Shown in pieces: positions 9,075 to 17,637 of a stretch of DNA of 64,000 nucleotides. Source of the DNA: DATJGR01 sp963780795 (GTDB lineage: Bacteria > Pseudomonadota > Gammaproteobacteria > Pseudomonadales > Azotimanducaceae). The position numbers and the translations under genes are program-made. Location: contig CAWADH010000005.1 of assembly GCA_963780795.1 (NCBI GenBank), positions 310,001 to 374,000 on the forward strand, written 5' to 3'. The notes beneath the pieces were generated by a model that was given only the letters and a program-made list of their open reading frames with translations, ran no database searches and had not been told where the DNA came from. Positions within the stretch are counted from its first letter, which is position 1. Every line of letters starts with the position of its first letter.

Positions 9075-9988
9075 TCCGGCATCTTGGTGTCGCGCCCGAC
9101 CAGGATCGGCCGCAGGAAGTTGTCGACGAAACCGATCAGCACACCCATGACGAGCAGCGCCACGGCTTTTCCGACCGAGCCGGTTGCAAACAGCCACGCC
9201 GCCGCAGGCAGCCAGATCAACGACGTGCCCACCGCCGGCAGAATCGACAGGATCGCCATGACCACGCCCCAGAACACCGCGCCGTCGATGCCGACGACGG
9301 CCAACGCCAAACCGCCGAGCGTTCCCTGAACGATCGCGACCACTACTGTGCCCTTTAAGGTCGCGCGCGAGACTTCTGCGAATTTGCGGAACAACCGTCG
9401 TTCCCGCTGATCGCCCAGCGGAATGACGCGCACCAACCGCTCTAACAGCGCCGCACCGTCGCGCACGAAGAAGAATACGAGATACATCATCAGAAAGAAC
9501 TGCACGGTGATGCTGAGCGCGTTCTGCCCGATGCTGAGCGCGCGGCCCGCCAGAAAACGGCTGGCCGTGAGCGCTGCCGTAGACAGCCACTCGCTGACGT
9601 TGCCGGGGTCGATGCCGACGCGCGTCAGCAGGTCGTTGACCATCGGCATCGCCTTCGCGGACCACTGCATCGGCGCATTGAGGTCGATCTCGCCGCTGGT
9701 CACGCGCTGATACAACGCCAACGTCTCGCGCGTTACAGCGAGTCCGACGAAGAACAGCGGCAGGATCACGATCAGCAGAATCGTTACGAGCACGAGCATG
9801 GCGCTCGATGACGCGCGGCCATCGAGACGCGCCATCAGCCGAAGGTGCATTCCGTGAAACAGGCTCGCGAGCAAGGCGGCCCAGAACACCGACTCGAGGA
9901 AGTCGCGAACGATCCACACGAAGGCGATCGTCGCCACCATCAGCAGCACGACGAAGAACACGTCTTCCAGCGTATAAGTGCGCTTCAT
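8930..9988 (-). CDS. AI-2E family transporter
   Basis: Membrane permease of 352 residues with about eight hydrophobic helices, including the family-typical N-terminal helix pair, the long amphipathic middle and the C-terminal Gly/Pro-rich block (MGVLIGFVDNFLRPILVGRDT; FVIGPIIAALCVAGWDMF). AI-2E family members include the autoinducer-2 exporter TqsA, but many act as ion or solute antiporters, so the substrate is open. It starts with ATG at 9988, ten bases after the M1 peptidase stop, and may be its downstream partner. Confidence 0.9.
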   Translation of the reverse strand: MKRTYTLEDVFFVVLLMVATIAFVWIVRDFLESVFWAALLASLFHGMHLRLMARLDGRASSSAMLVLVTILLIVILPLFFVGLAVTRETLALYQRVTSGEIDLNAPMQWSAKAMPMVNDLLTRVGIDPGNVSEWLSTAALTASRFLAGRALSIGQNALSITVQFFLMMYLVFFFVRDGAALLERLVRVIPLGDQRERRLFRKFAEVSRATLKGTVVVAIVQGTLGGLALAVVGIDGAVFWGVVMAILSILPAVGTSLIWLPAAAWLFATGSVGKAVALLVMGVLIGFVDNFLRPILVGRDTKMPDYLILLSTLGGITAFGLSGFVIGPIIAALCVAGWDMFAADFGETDAAP

Positions 9989-9997
9989 CGTGCGACC

Positions 9998-12718
9998 TCA
10001 ACGAAACAATGCGTGTGCCTGTTCAGCGTACCTCGTCCGCAAGGCCGCACATAGGTTGATTCGCTCCAGCGTCTGGTCGAGCGCGCGGCGCCCGCCATCG
10101 ATGCGGCCGAGGCGCGGCTCGAACAGCGCGGCTACCGCATCGGCGCGCTCCGCGCTGCAATACGTTGCCGCGGCCTGGATCAGAGAGCTGCGTTCGAACG
10201 TCGGCGCCTTGTCGAGCAGCGCGTCGGCGTTGGTCGACAACCACGACCAGTTTCGCTCGGCTTCGTCGGTGCCGAACATCGACCCCAACAGGTCGAGGTA
10301 ATCGTCGCCGCGAATCGCGTCGTCGAGCGCGAGCCGTTGCGCCAGAGCCGGGTCGTTAGCGGACCCGATGGCGTTTAGAATGGCAAATCGCAACACGGGG
10401 TCGCTCGTGTCTTTCAGGCGAGAAGCCAGGTCCATGGCAAACTGGGCGTCGGCGTCCTGCGCCGCCACCCGCAGCGCGGTGCTGACGAGGTTCACGTCGA
10501 CTTTGTCGCGATGCAGTTGTCCGTCGGTGCCGAACCCGGTGAACGCCACGGCCTGTCGGGTCAGCTCCGCGCGCAGCGCCGGATCGCGACCGTCGAACGC
10601 GAGCACGCCCATCAGCCAGGCGCGCGTGAGCCGGTCCTCGTCGCTCATAGAGCTGCGTTTGTCGAGGTCGCCGAGCATCGGTCCATACAACGCGCGCAAA
10701 CGCGTGCGCGAGACCGCGCGGCCTGCATCGTCCAGCATCTTCGATTGAATCAGACGCCACACGCCGATCGGACTCGTCAGCAGATGACGCTCGCCGCTCT
10801 TCAGCAGTTGCGGCAATCGACCGAAGAAAGCGGCTAGATTCGCGCTGCCGGCCTCGACGCCTGCAACGACGCTGTCGGCCACCGCAAGGCGTTCGCCTGC
10901 ATCGAGATCGGTGGTCATCACCGAGGCGAGCCGGTCGAGCCGAGTCTCGTCGAGATGCCATCGGTAGTAGCCGCGTCCGCCGCGATTCGGCATCACCCAG
11001 TTGGGACATCCGTCGACGCCGTCGAGCACCACGTCCATGGTCGGCTCCGTCAACACGGCGCACTGCTCGCGCACGCCGTCGACCACTCCGATGCGCATAC
11101 ACACCGGAATGTCCCACTTCTGCCGCGCAGCCGCCTTCGATCCGGCCGGAAGATAGCGTTGCTGCGACAACGTCACCGTCGGCTGTTCCTGTGCGCCGCA
11201 GCGCAGCTGTACGTCGACCAGCGGCGTGCCCGGAAGCTCGGTGAACGTCTTCATGATGCCGTCCAGTTCCGCTCGGCCGGAAGACTCGACCAACGAGCCG
11301 ACGAGGTCGCTCATGTCGGCGGATGCGCCGGCATGACGAGCCAGATGCGCGCGCACGCCGTCGCGGAACGCGGTCTCGCCGATGAAGCCTTCGAGCATGC
11401 TCAGCACACCCGCGCCTTTCTGGTATGTGATGCCGTCGAACGCGTTGGTGATGTCGTTGAAGCTTTCGATCGGCTCACGGATGCGCCGGGCGCTGGCGAG
11501 CCCGTCGGAGTGCATCGTCGCCAGCGCCGATTGCGTCAGCTCTTCGGCGGCGCGATAACTCGGCCGCCACTGCTGCACGATCTTGCTGCCCATGAACGTC
11601 GCGAACGCTTCGTTCAGCCACAGGTCGTCCCACCACGACATCGTCACCAGATTGCCGAACCATTGATGCGCGAGTTCGTGCGCGTGAACCGACGCGAACG
11701 CCCGTTGCTGATTCAGCGGCGCAGCGTCGCCGACCAGCATCAGATACTCGCCGTACGTGATCAGTCCTGCGTTTTCCATCGCGCCGACCTGCGACGGCAC
11801 CGCGACGAGATCGAGTTTCGCGAACGGATAGGGTCGGCCGAAGTAGTCCGAAAGCAGCGCGACGATTTCCGGTGTATTCGCCAGCGCGAAACTGAACTCC
11901 TTGCCATGACCCTTCCGCGCGAGTCCGCGCAGCGGCGGCGACGCCGGATCGTTGGTCAATCTGCCGCCGTCCGCGACGTCGAGCGGTCCTACCGCGAGCG
12001 CAACAAGATAGGTCGGCAGCGGCTGCGTCGGCTGAAACAGCACGCGCTTAGTGTCGTCAGCTAGCGTTGCGATCTCGACGATCGGCGTGTTGGTGGCGAC
12101 GGTTGCACCTTTTGGCGCGACGATGCTGAGCGTGAAAGGCGTTTTGAAACGCGGCTCGTCGAATCCCGGAAATGCGCCGCGCGCATCGATCGGCTCGAAC
12201 ATCGTGAAGGCATACCACTCGCCGTCCACCTGTTCGTGGTACAGCCCTTCGAGCAGGTTGCTGAAGCGGCCGTGATAGCTGATGTCGAGCTGCGCCTTTT
12301 GCGGCGCGATCTGTCGTTCGAGCGAAATCCGGACCACGCCATCACGCGTGACCTGTTGATACGTGGCCGCGACGACCGCGTCGCTCGTGCGTAGCGATAC
12401 GTTGTCCACGTCGAGGCCACGGCCGTGAATCCAGAATCCGTCCGTAGCCGCGTCGAAGCGGATGTCGATGCGCACGCGTCCCGTGAACGTCTCGCGCTCG
12501 GGTATCACAGTCAGATCGAGCTGATACGCGAGCGGCGTAACGCCCATCGGCAATTGCAGTTTCGGCGCAGAGGGTTGGGGCGGTGTCGGCGCCAGCGCGG
12601 GTTCGTTAGGCGCGGCCGGCGCGTTTGCAGTCGTTGCAGTCTTCGATTCCTGCGCACGCTCGCCGCAACCGGTTACCAACAGGGCCGCCACCAACGCGGC
12701 GAGGCAGTACCGCGCCAC
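9998..12718 (-). CDS. M1 family metallopeptidase, lipoprotein (aminopeptidase N-like)
   Basis: Zinc aminopeptidase of about 906 residues. A GTG start at 12718, 2 nt after the upstream stop, gives a signal peptide with lipobox (LLVTGC), so the enzyme should be membrane-anchored in the periplasm. A Pro/Ala-rich linker follows. The substrate motif GAMEN is near residue 312, and the zinc site HELAHQ with downstream NEAFA is near residues 346-370. The remaining two thirds form the ERAP1-like helical C-domain. Longer in-frame starts run antisense to sensible sequence and are rejected. It forms a unit with the NYN gene upstream. Confidence 0.92.
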   Translation of the reverse strand: MARYCLAALVAALLVTGCGERAQESKTATTANAPAAPNEPALAPTPPQPSAPKLQLPMGVTPLAYQLDLTVIPERETFTGRVRIDIRFDAATDGFWIHGRGLDVDNVSLRTSDAVVAATYQQVTRDGVVRISLERQIAPQKAQLDISYHGRFSNLLEGLYHEQVDGEWYAFTMFEPIDARGAFPGFDEPRFKTPFTLSIVAPKGATVATNTPIVEIATLADDTKRVLFQPTQPLPTYLVALAVGPLDVADGGRLTNDPASPPLRGLARKGHGKEFSFALANTPEIVALLSDYFGRPYPFAKLDLVAVPSQVGAMENAGLITYGEYLMLVGDAAPLNQQRAFASVHAHELAHQWFGNLVTMSWWDDLWLNEAFATFMGSKIVQQWRPSYRAAEELTQSALATMHSDGLASARRIREPIESFNDITNAFDGITYQKGAGVLSMLEGFIGETAFRDGVRAHLARHAGASADMSDLVGSLVESSGRAELDGIMKTFTELPGTPLVDVQLRCGAQEQPTVTLSQQRYLPAGSKAAARQKWDIPVCMRIGVVDGVREQCAVLTEPTMDVVLDGVDGCPNWVMPNRGGRGYYRWHLDETRLDRLASVMTTDLDAGERLAVADSVVAGVEAGSANLAAFFGRLPQLLKSGERHLLTSPIGVWRLIQSKMLDDAGRAVSRTRLRALYGPMLGDLDKRSSMSDEDRLTRAWLMGVLAFDGRDPALRAELTRQAVAFTGFGTDGQLHRDKVDVNLVSTALRVAAQDADAQFAMDLASRLKDTSDPVLRFAILNAIGSANDPALAQRLALDDAIRGDDYLDLLGSMFGTDEAERNWSWLSTNADALLDKAPTFERSSLIQAAATYCSAERADAVAALFEPRLGRIDGGRRALDQTLERINLCAALRTRYAEQAHALFR

Positions 12719-12720
12719 GG

Positions 12721-13599
12721 TCAGTCGACTTCGGCGATCCGCCGCACGGTGTAACCGCCGGAACGTTCGTCGGCCTCGAGCTCGAGCAGGCCGCGATTCT
12801 GCGCCTCTTCGAGCAGGTCGCTGAACGACGCAAAGCCGTAGTAGCGCTCGTTGAAACCGGGCCGGCGCCGGCGCAACGCCTGCTTGATCATCGATCCCCA
12901 CAGCTTGTCGCCGTGACCGCGTTCGGCGTTGAGCGCATCGGCCGTTTCGATGACGAGATCGAGCGCTTCCTGAACCGACGGCGCGTCTTCCTTTGGCGCA
13001 GCATCGTCTTTCTGCACCGCGTCTTCTTTTGGCGTGGCGTCTTCCTTCTTCGCGCCCTTTTCCCCGTCCGCGTCGGTCTGCTTCTTCGCCGGACGCCGAC
13101 GCCGCTTGCGGCTCGACTCTTCCTGTCGCACGAGATCGTCGTAGTAGATGAACTCGTCGCAGTTGCTGATCAGCAGATCCGACGACGAATTCTTCACGCC
13201 GACGCCGATCACCGTCTTGTTGTTTTCGCGCAGCTTGCTGACGAGCGGCGAGAAGTCGGAGTCGCCGCTGACAATGACGAACGTGTCGACGTGGGCCTTC
13301 GTGTAACAGAGGTCGAGCGCGTCGACCACCATACGGATGTCGGCCGAGTTCTTTCCCGATTGGCGGACGTGCGGGATCTCGATGAGCTCGAACGCGGCTT
13401 CGTGCATCACCGCCTTGAATTCCTTGTAGCGCTCCCAGTCGCAATAGGCCTTCTTCACGACAATGCTGCCCTTCAGCAGCAGCCGCTCGAGCACGTGCCC
13501 GATGTTGAACTTCGCATATTTGGCATCACGCACGCCGAGCGCGACGTTTTCGAAATCGCAGAACACCGCGAGGTTGCGGTCGTCGACATCAATGGCCAT
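12721..13599 (-). CDS. NYN domain protein with C-terminal OST-HTH/LOTUS domain
   Basis: Putative RNase of the PIN-like NYN (LabA/DUF88) family, 292 residues. Acidic-cluster motifs are FCDFENVALG (13-22), NSADIRMVVDALDL and IVSGDSDFSPLV. A low-complexity, highly charged linker of repeating PKEDA/QKDDAA units (about 180-205) leads to a winged-helix OST-HTH/LOTUS domain (about 215-285, KLWGSMIKQALRRRRPGFNERYYGFASFSDLL). Metal-dependent RNA cleavage is the expected activity; LOTUS domains bind RNA. It is two bases upstream of the M1 peptidase start. Confidence 0.9.
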   Translation of the reverse strand: MAIDVDDRNLAVFCDFENVALGVRDAKYAKFNIGHVLERLLLKGSIVVKKAYCDWERYKEFKAVMHEAAFELIEIPHVRQSGKNSADIRMVVDALDLCYTKAHVDTFVIVSGDSDFSPLVSKLRENNKTVIGVGVKNSSSDLLISNCDEFIYYDDLVRQEESSRKRRRRPAKKQTDADGEKGAKKEDATPKEDAVQKDDAAPKEDAPSVQEALDLVIETADALNAERGHGDKLWGSMIKQALRRRRPGFNERYYGFASFSDLLEEAQNRGLLELEADERSGGYTVRRIAEVD

Positions 13600-13670
13600 C
13601 AGCGTTCCGGGTACCGGTAGGTGGGAGGTCGCGCAGTATACTCCACAGCCTCCCGGTCACGAGGCGCTCA

Positions 13671-14336
13671 ATGGACACGCCGGTTCTGGTCATCGGCAAC
13701 AAGAATTACTCCTCGTGGTCGCTGCGGCCATGGCTGCTGCTGAAAACCAACGACATCGCGTTCGACGAAATGCGTGTGCCGCTGTACCAACAAGGCAGCA
13801 AGGTCGCGATCCAGTCACACGCACCGGCGGGTCGTGCGCCCTATGGAAAAGTTCCGATTCTTCGCGACGGTGCCATCACCGTTTGGGACTCGCTCGCGAT
13901 CTGCGAGTACGCGTCGGAACGATGGCCGTCAATGCGCGGCTGGCCCGCGGAGCTCGCGCACCGCGCCCATGCGCGCGCGATCAGCGCCGAGATGCACTCC
14001 GGATTCGCGACGCTGCGCAACGAGATGCCTATGAACTGCCGGCGCAAGCACGCACCGGTAACGCAGGGTCCGCAGCTCCGGACCGAGATCGACCGCGTGC
14101 TGGAAATCTGGACGGGGTGTCGCGCGGCGGCCACGTCCGGTCCGTTCCTGTTCGGCGCGTTCGGTATTGCAGATGCCATGTATGCGCCGGTAGTGCTGCG
14201 GTTCAGCCTCTACCAGGTCGCACTGCCGGAAACGGCGCGGGCGTACGCCGACGCAATGCTCGCATTGCCGTCGCTGCAGGAGTGGCTTGCCGACGCGCGC
14301 AACGAAACCGAAGTGCTCCCGCAGTTCGAGCGTTAA
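13671..14336 (+). CDS. Glutathione S-transferase family protein
   Basis: Intact GST-like protein of 221 residues. The N-terminal thioredoxin fold has NKNYSSWSLRPWLLL and the cis-Pro region GKVPIL followed by WDSLAICEY (glutathione gamma-Glu binding Ser). The C-terminal helical domain ends at PQFER. The NKNYSSWS start marks the YfcF-like GST subgroup. Its stop codon overlaps the stop region of the convergent 2-oxoglutarate oxygenase by 4 nt. A TATACT box (13637-13642) about 30 nt upstream could be its -10 element, though no good -35 is visible. Confidence 0.9.
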   Translation: MDTPVLVIGNKNYSSWSLRPWLLLKTNDIAFDEMRVPLYQQGSKVAIQSHAPAGRAPYGKVPILRDGAITVWDSLAICEYASERWPSMRGWPAELAHRAHARAISAEMHSGFATLRNEMPMNCRRKHAPVTQGPQLRTEIDRVLEIWTGCRAAATSGPFLFGAFGIADAMYAPVVLRFSLYQVALPETARAYADAMLALPSLQEWLADARNETEVLPQFER

Positions 14337-15133
14337 GCCGCGACTCTGCCGTAGCGTTTGCGCTGAAGATGCGGCGTGCTGCGTGTGTCGGGACGCGTGT
14401 CGTAGCCGAGCAGCGCCACCAGCCGCTCGGTTGCACCCGCGATCGGACTGACGCGATGCAGCGAATGCCGGCCCGCGAAGATCAACAGCGTTCCCGGCGT
14501 CATCGGCAGGCGCGTCACCGCGTCGCTGTCGCCGGCCAGCACGCGCGAAACGCCGGGATAGTTCTCGTCGGTCGCGCTGCGCAGTTTCGGCGCCACTTCG
14601 AAGTCGCCGCCTGCATCGGCGTCGCGCAGCGCGAGCGAGACGACGAAGTCGGTCTGGTCGTAGTGCCACTGCAACTCGTCGCCGTGGCCCATCACCGCCA
14701 GATTCAGCGCGCCCATCGGATCGGCATAGCGATACAGCGGCGCGCGCTCGAGCACCGCGCTGACAAACTCGATCACCGGCCGCCACTCGTATAGGCACCG
14801 CACCGGCGATTCGGCGGGGAACTGGTCGTACGCAACCACGCCGACGCTGTAACGCCGGCGGATTGCGCGCGGATGATGCTTCGACCATTTCGGGTCGGGG
14901 TCCTCCAGATACGCAGTTCCCTCCCCAACACTTTTGTACTGTTGCAGTGCCAGCGATTCGGCGTCGGCGATGCAGCATTCGAGGCCATGCGCGGATAGAA
15001 ATGCCGGCGCTTCTGCCGCGCCGGTCTCCTGCAGCGACGCGCGCAACGTGGCGATCTGCTTTGCAAGCGCCGCCGAGCCGGGCTCGGTGATCGGATAGCG
15101 CGCCAGATCGATCAAGTCTGCAACATCGGTCAT
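14333..15133 (-). CDS. 2-oxoglutarate/Fe(II) oxygenase, BesD/HalD-like, with intact HxD
   Basis: Double-stranded beta-helix dioxygenase of 266 residues. The iron facial triad reads His157-Tyr-Asp159 (QWHYDQTDF) and a distal His in GRHSLHRVSP (His226); Arg237 (ERLVAL) would hold 2-oxoglutarate. Overall sequence (YLEDPDPKWSKHHPRAIRR, VMGHGDELQWHYDQTDF) resembles the BesD/HalD amino-acid halogenase family, in which halogenases have Gly in place of the Asp. With Asp present, hydroxylation or desaturation of a small polar substrate is more likely. The ATG overlaps the cupin stop by 4 nt, so both are translated together. Confidence 0.8.
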   Translation of the reverse strand: MTDVADLIDLARYPITEPGSAALAKQIATLRASLQETGAAEAPAFLSAHGLECCIADAESLALQQYKSVGEGTAYLEDPDPKWSKHHPRAIRRRYSVGVVAYDQFPAESPVRCLYEWRPVIEFVSAVLERAPLYRYADPMGALNLAVMGHGDELQWHYDQTDFVVSLALRDADAGGDFEVAPKLRSATDENYPGVSRVLAGDSDAVTRLPMTPGTLLIFAGRHSLHRVSPIAGATERLVALLGYDTRPDTRSTPHLQRKRYGRVAA

Positions 15134-15747
15134 CGCGGCATGCCTTCGTTCGTTCGCTCGTTTCGTGCGCTCACCAACCGCGCCCCGTCGCCGAGATGAT
15201 CCTGCCAAAGGTACGCGGCGAGCAACGGCTCGTCGGCCGTCCGCATCGCGTGCGGCTCCATCGTCGCGTGTCGAATGCGTTCGCCCGGCGTTCGTCTGCG
15301 CCAGATCCGATCCCCCTGCAGCCACTCCGCTCGACCGGCAATGACTCCATAAGTCTCCGCCGCGGGGTGTGCGTGTTCCGGATACGTCACGCGCGGACCG
15401 AGCAGCAACAGACCGAGCGCGACGTCCGCATGCTGCAGGTGACCGTGCGGCCCCATCAGCTCGCAATACGCATAGCCGTCCAGAAAATCCGCGCCGGCAT
15501 AGTTCGGGTTCTGTCGCCACTGCAGCCTGCCCGCCAATCGATCGATGCTCGCGCAGATGTGTCGCGTGTCTTTCGACGCGAGTTGCAACGCCGCGTGCAG
15601 ATGGCTCGTTGCGCATACCTGCCGCGTCGGCAGAACAGTCGCGTCGAGTCGCGCATCGATCGCACTCAGGCGCGATTCTCCCAACAGCGATGCGAGACCG
15701 ACGGTCAGCTCGCGCCACTCGAACTCGACATCGGGTCCGCGCGTCAA
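15130..15747 (-). CDS. DMSP-lyase-like cupin (DddL/DddQ family)
   Basis: Single-domain cupin of 205 residues. It carries the metal-binding signature of dimethylsulfoniopropionate lyases: YPEHAHPAAETY (the HxHxxxExY pattern) and a distal His in EPHAMRT, preceded by the typical AYCELMGPHGHLQHADVALGLLLLGP block. Known family members cleave DMSP to dimethyl sulfide and acrylate. In a probably non-marine genome the true substrate may be another onium or beta-substituted acid. The start is TTG at 15747 with a GGGGGA ribosome site (15756-15761). It is first gene of a two-gene operon with the 2-oxoglutarate oxygenase. Confidence 0.8.
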   Translation of the reverse strand: MTRGPDVEFEWRELTVGLASLLGESRLSAIDARLDATVLPTRQVCATSHLHAALQLASKDTRHICASIDRLAGRLQWRQNPNYAGADFLDGYAYCELMGPHGHLQHADVALGLLLLGPRVTYPEHAHPAAETYGVIAGRAEWLQGDRIWRRRTPGERIRHATMEPHAMRTADEPLLAAYLWQDHLGDGARLVSARNERTNEGMPR

Positions 15748-15833
15748 TTTCGGGTTTCCCCCTTAACAAGGACGTTCATTGTGATAACCTTAGCGCCCCG
15801 TACACAGCCACATTCGTTGAAGGACGACATCTC

Positions 15834-16106
15834 ATGAAAACAAAACTACTGATTCTCGGGTTGCTGGTCGCCCTTGCGGGTTGCGAGAGCTCGGCCACCA
15901 AGAAAGAACTCGCCGATCTGACCGCCCGCGTAACCGCCAACGAGAAGGCCGCAGCCGATGCGATGGCCGCTGCTCGCGCTGCCCAGGGTGGCAACGCACA
16001 GGGCATCGCTGCTGCTCAAGCTGCCGCCGACAAAGCCATGGCCGCCGCTCAAGAAGCGAACGACCGGGCGAAGCGCGTCAGCGAAACCTGCTGCACCCGC
16101 AAGTAA
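15834..16106 (+). CDS. OprI/Lpp-like alanine-zipper outer-membrane lipoprotein
   Basis: Small lipoprotein of 90 residues. The signal peptide ends in LVALAGC, so Cys17 would be lipidated. A helical repeat follows, rich in Ala at heptad positions (AAADAMAAARAA, AAADKAMAAAQEA), matching the alanine-zipper fold of Pseudomonas OprI and E. coli Lpp. The C-terminus is Arg-Lys; in Lpp the terminal Lys is joined to peptidoglycan by L,D-transpeptidases. Two extra Cys (TCC) just before the end are unusual. An L,D-transpeptidase gene lies convergently 9 bp away. Confidence 0.85.
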   Translation: MKTKLLILGLLVALAGCESSATKKELADLTARVTANEKAAADAMAAARAAQGGNAQGIAAAQAAADKAMAAAQEANDRAKRVSETCCTRK

Positions 16107-16115
16107 AGTCGTTAG

Positions 16116-17078
16116 CTAGTTAAGCGCAGCAGACTGCTGCGCTGGCTGCATAATCGGCTCTTGTACAGAGATTGGCCCGGGCACTCCAGTGGATGTCCGG
16201 GCCATTTCTTCTGCGCGTGTCCAATCGATCGTCACGTGTTTCCCGTCGATCGCCCGGTTGATGATCTGAGTCATCTTCGCCATGTCCGGCTCGCCTTCGA
16301 GCGGCGGGTGAGCTTCCATCCATAACGCACCGTCGTGCCACGTGACTTTCAGCGGCGCGTCGATGATCCGCACCTGCATGCCGATCGGCACCGCATCCGC
16401 GAGCGAGTGAATGTCGACCGGATACAGGCGCACGCAACCGTGGCTGACGCGCTGACCGACGCCGAACGGCTTGTTGGTGCCGTGCAGAAAGTAGCCCGGT
16501 AACGTCAACTGGATTGCGAGGTCGCCGAGCGGATTGTCCGGACCCGGCGGCACGACCGTCGGCAGGATGTCGCCCATCTCGGCGTGTTCGACGCGGTGCG
16601 CCTTCGTCGGATACCAGCTCGGGTTGTTGATCTTGGCCACGACCTTGGTCGTCGCGGCCGGCGTCTGGAATCCGGTCCGGCCGATGCCGATCGGAAACGT
16701 CATCACGGTGCCCTTCCCCTTAGGGAAGTAGTACAGACGGTATTCCGGCAGATTGATCACGATGCCTTCGCGCGGACCGGGCGGCAGCATGAACTGCGTC
16801 GGCAACACCACCCGCGCGCCGTCGCCCGGTATCCACGGGTCGACGTCGGGATTCGCATGCCGCAGCTCTTCGAAGCCGAGGTCGTACTTCACCGCGAGCG
16901 TCGAGAAGCGATCTTCGTACGTCACCTTGAGCGCCACCGGCTCGCCGACCAGACCGTCGTTCGGCTCGGGCAGAATGAACGTGGACGCCGTCGCCTCGGC
17001 CGCGACGAATCCCACCAGAACGGCTAAACAGCACGTAAAGCGCAACCGCGTTGCCGCGGAACTTCCGAACCTTTTCAA
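16116..17078 (-). CDS. L,D-transpeptidase, ErfK/YbiS/YcfS/YnhG type
   Basis: Periplasmic enzyme of 320 residues that cross-links peptidoglycan or attaches lipoprotein to it. A signal peptide (CCLAVLVGFVAAEATAS) is followed by a LysM-like region (about 48-95) and a YkuD catalytic domain with FLHGTN and the active-site SHGCVRLYP (Cys215). The start is taken as TTG at 17078, 5 nt behind AGGAG (17084-17088); a GTG three bases upstream is the alternative. Neighbouring the Lpp-like gene, it is a good candidate for the enzyme that anchors that lipoprotein. Confidence 0.92.
   Translation of the reverse strand: MKRFGSSAATRLRFTCCLAVLVGFVAAEATASTFILPEPNDGLVGEPVALKVTYEDRFSTLAVKYDLGFEELRHANPDVDPWIPGDGARVVLPTQFMLPPGPREGIVINLPEYRLYYFPKGKGTVMTFPIGIGRTGFQTPAATTKVVAKINNPSWYPTKAHRVEHAEMGDILPTVVPPGPDNPLGDLAIQLTLPGYFLHGTNKPFGVGQRVSHGCVRLYPVDIHSLADAVPIGMQVRIIDAPLKVTWHDGALWMEAHPPLEGEPDMAKMTQIINRAIDGKHVTIDWTRAEEMARTSTGVPGPISVQEPIMQPAQQSAALN
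16174..16212 (+). terminator. Possible terminator of the lipoprotein transcript
   Basis: GGCCCGG (16174-16180) and CCGGGCC (16197-16203) form a 7-bp GC stem with an inner CACT/AGTG pair, followed by ATTTCTTCT. A second hairpin, GCGCAGCAGACTGCTGCGC (16124-16142), lies just before it. Both fall inside the 3' coding end of the convergent L,D-transpeptidase gene. Confidence 0.4.
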
Positions 17079-17151
17079 CACCTCTCCTTGACTCACGACG
17101 AACGCCGCTATGAGGGCGCGCATCTTACCTCAGCTGCCGCCGGTTCCCGGT

Positions 17152-17637
17152 TTACTGTTTGCTTTGAGGCAGCGCCGCGAAGAACCGCATCAGACCCTCG
17201 GATCCCATCCAGCGGGCGTTGGCCACTTCGCCGGCCTTGGTCCTATAAAGGACGGACCCATGCGGATCGAATACCACCACGCCCGGAATCCCCTTCTCGA
17301 TCGGGTCGCCCCACGCCTTCACGAGATCGAGATTCCGGTTCCAGTTGCCGACGTCCACCTTGACCACCACGTAACGGCGGTCGACCAGATCGGAGAGCGG
17401 CGATTTGACCATGTTCGCCGACAGTTCCCGGCAGTCGATGCACCAGTTGGCGCCGAAGATCAGCAGGATGTCCTTTTTCTCGGTGGCGGCCTGCGCCGTC
17501 GCGGCGCGGATGGCGGCATGCGCATCCGCCGATTCGTCGTACGGCAGTGACGAGGTACCGGTAACGCCAGGCGCCGGTACGCCAGCGGTGGCGCCGCAGA
17601 GCATCAGCACCGCCAGAGCCGGCGCCAGAACCCGCAT
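17152..17637 (-). CDS. Secreted thioredoxin-fold protein
   Basis: Predicted periplasmic thioredoxin-like protein of 161 residues with an N-terminal signal peptide (VLAPALAVLMLCGATAG) and a redox motif Trp-Cys66-Ile-Asp-Cys69 (GANWCIDCREL). It continues with VVVKVDVGNWNRN, the cis-Pro loop GIPGVVVFD and RTKAGEVANAR, as in the DsbD-gamma/thioredoxin-7 type. It could reduce or oxidise envelope disulfides. The ATG shares one base with the stop of the MFS gene upstream (TGATG), so it is its second cistron. Confidence 0.85.
   Translation of the reverse strand: MRVLAPALAVLMLCGATAGVPAPGVTGTSSLPYDESADAHAAIRAATAQAATEKKDILLIFGANWCIDCRELSANMVKSPLSDLVDRRYVVVKVDVGNWNRNLDLVKAWGDPIEKGIPGVVVFDPHGSVLYRTKAGEVANARWMGSEGLMRFFAALPQSKQ

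Noticed and set aside
12719..13444. N-terminal extension of the M1 peptidase frame
   Set aside because: It overlaps the NYN gene in another frame; the GTG at 12718 gives a proper lipoprotein signal right after the upstream stop.
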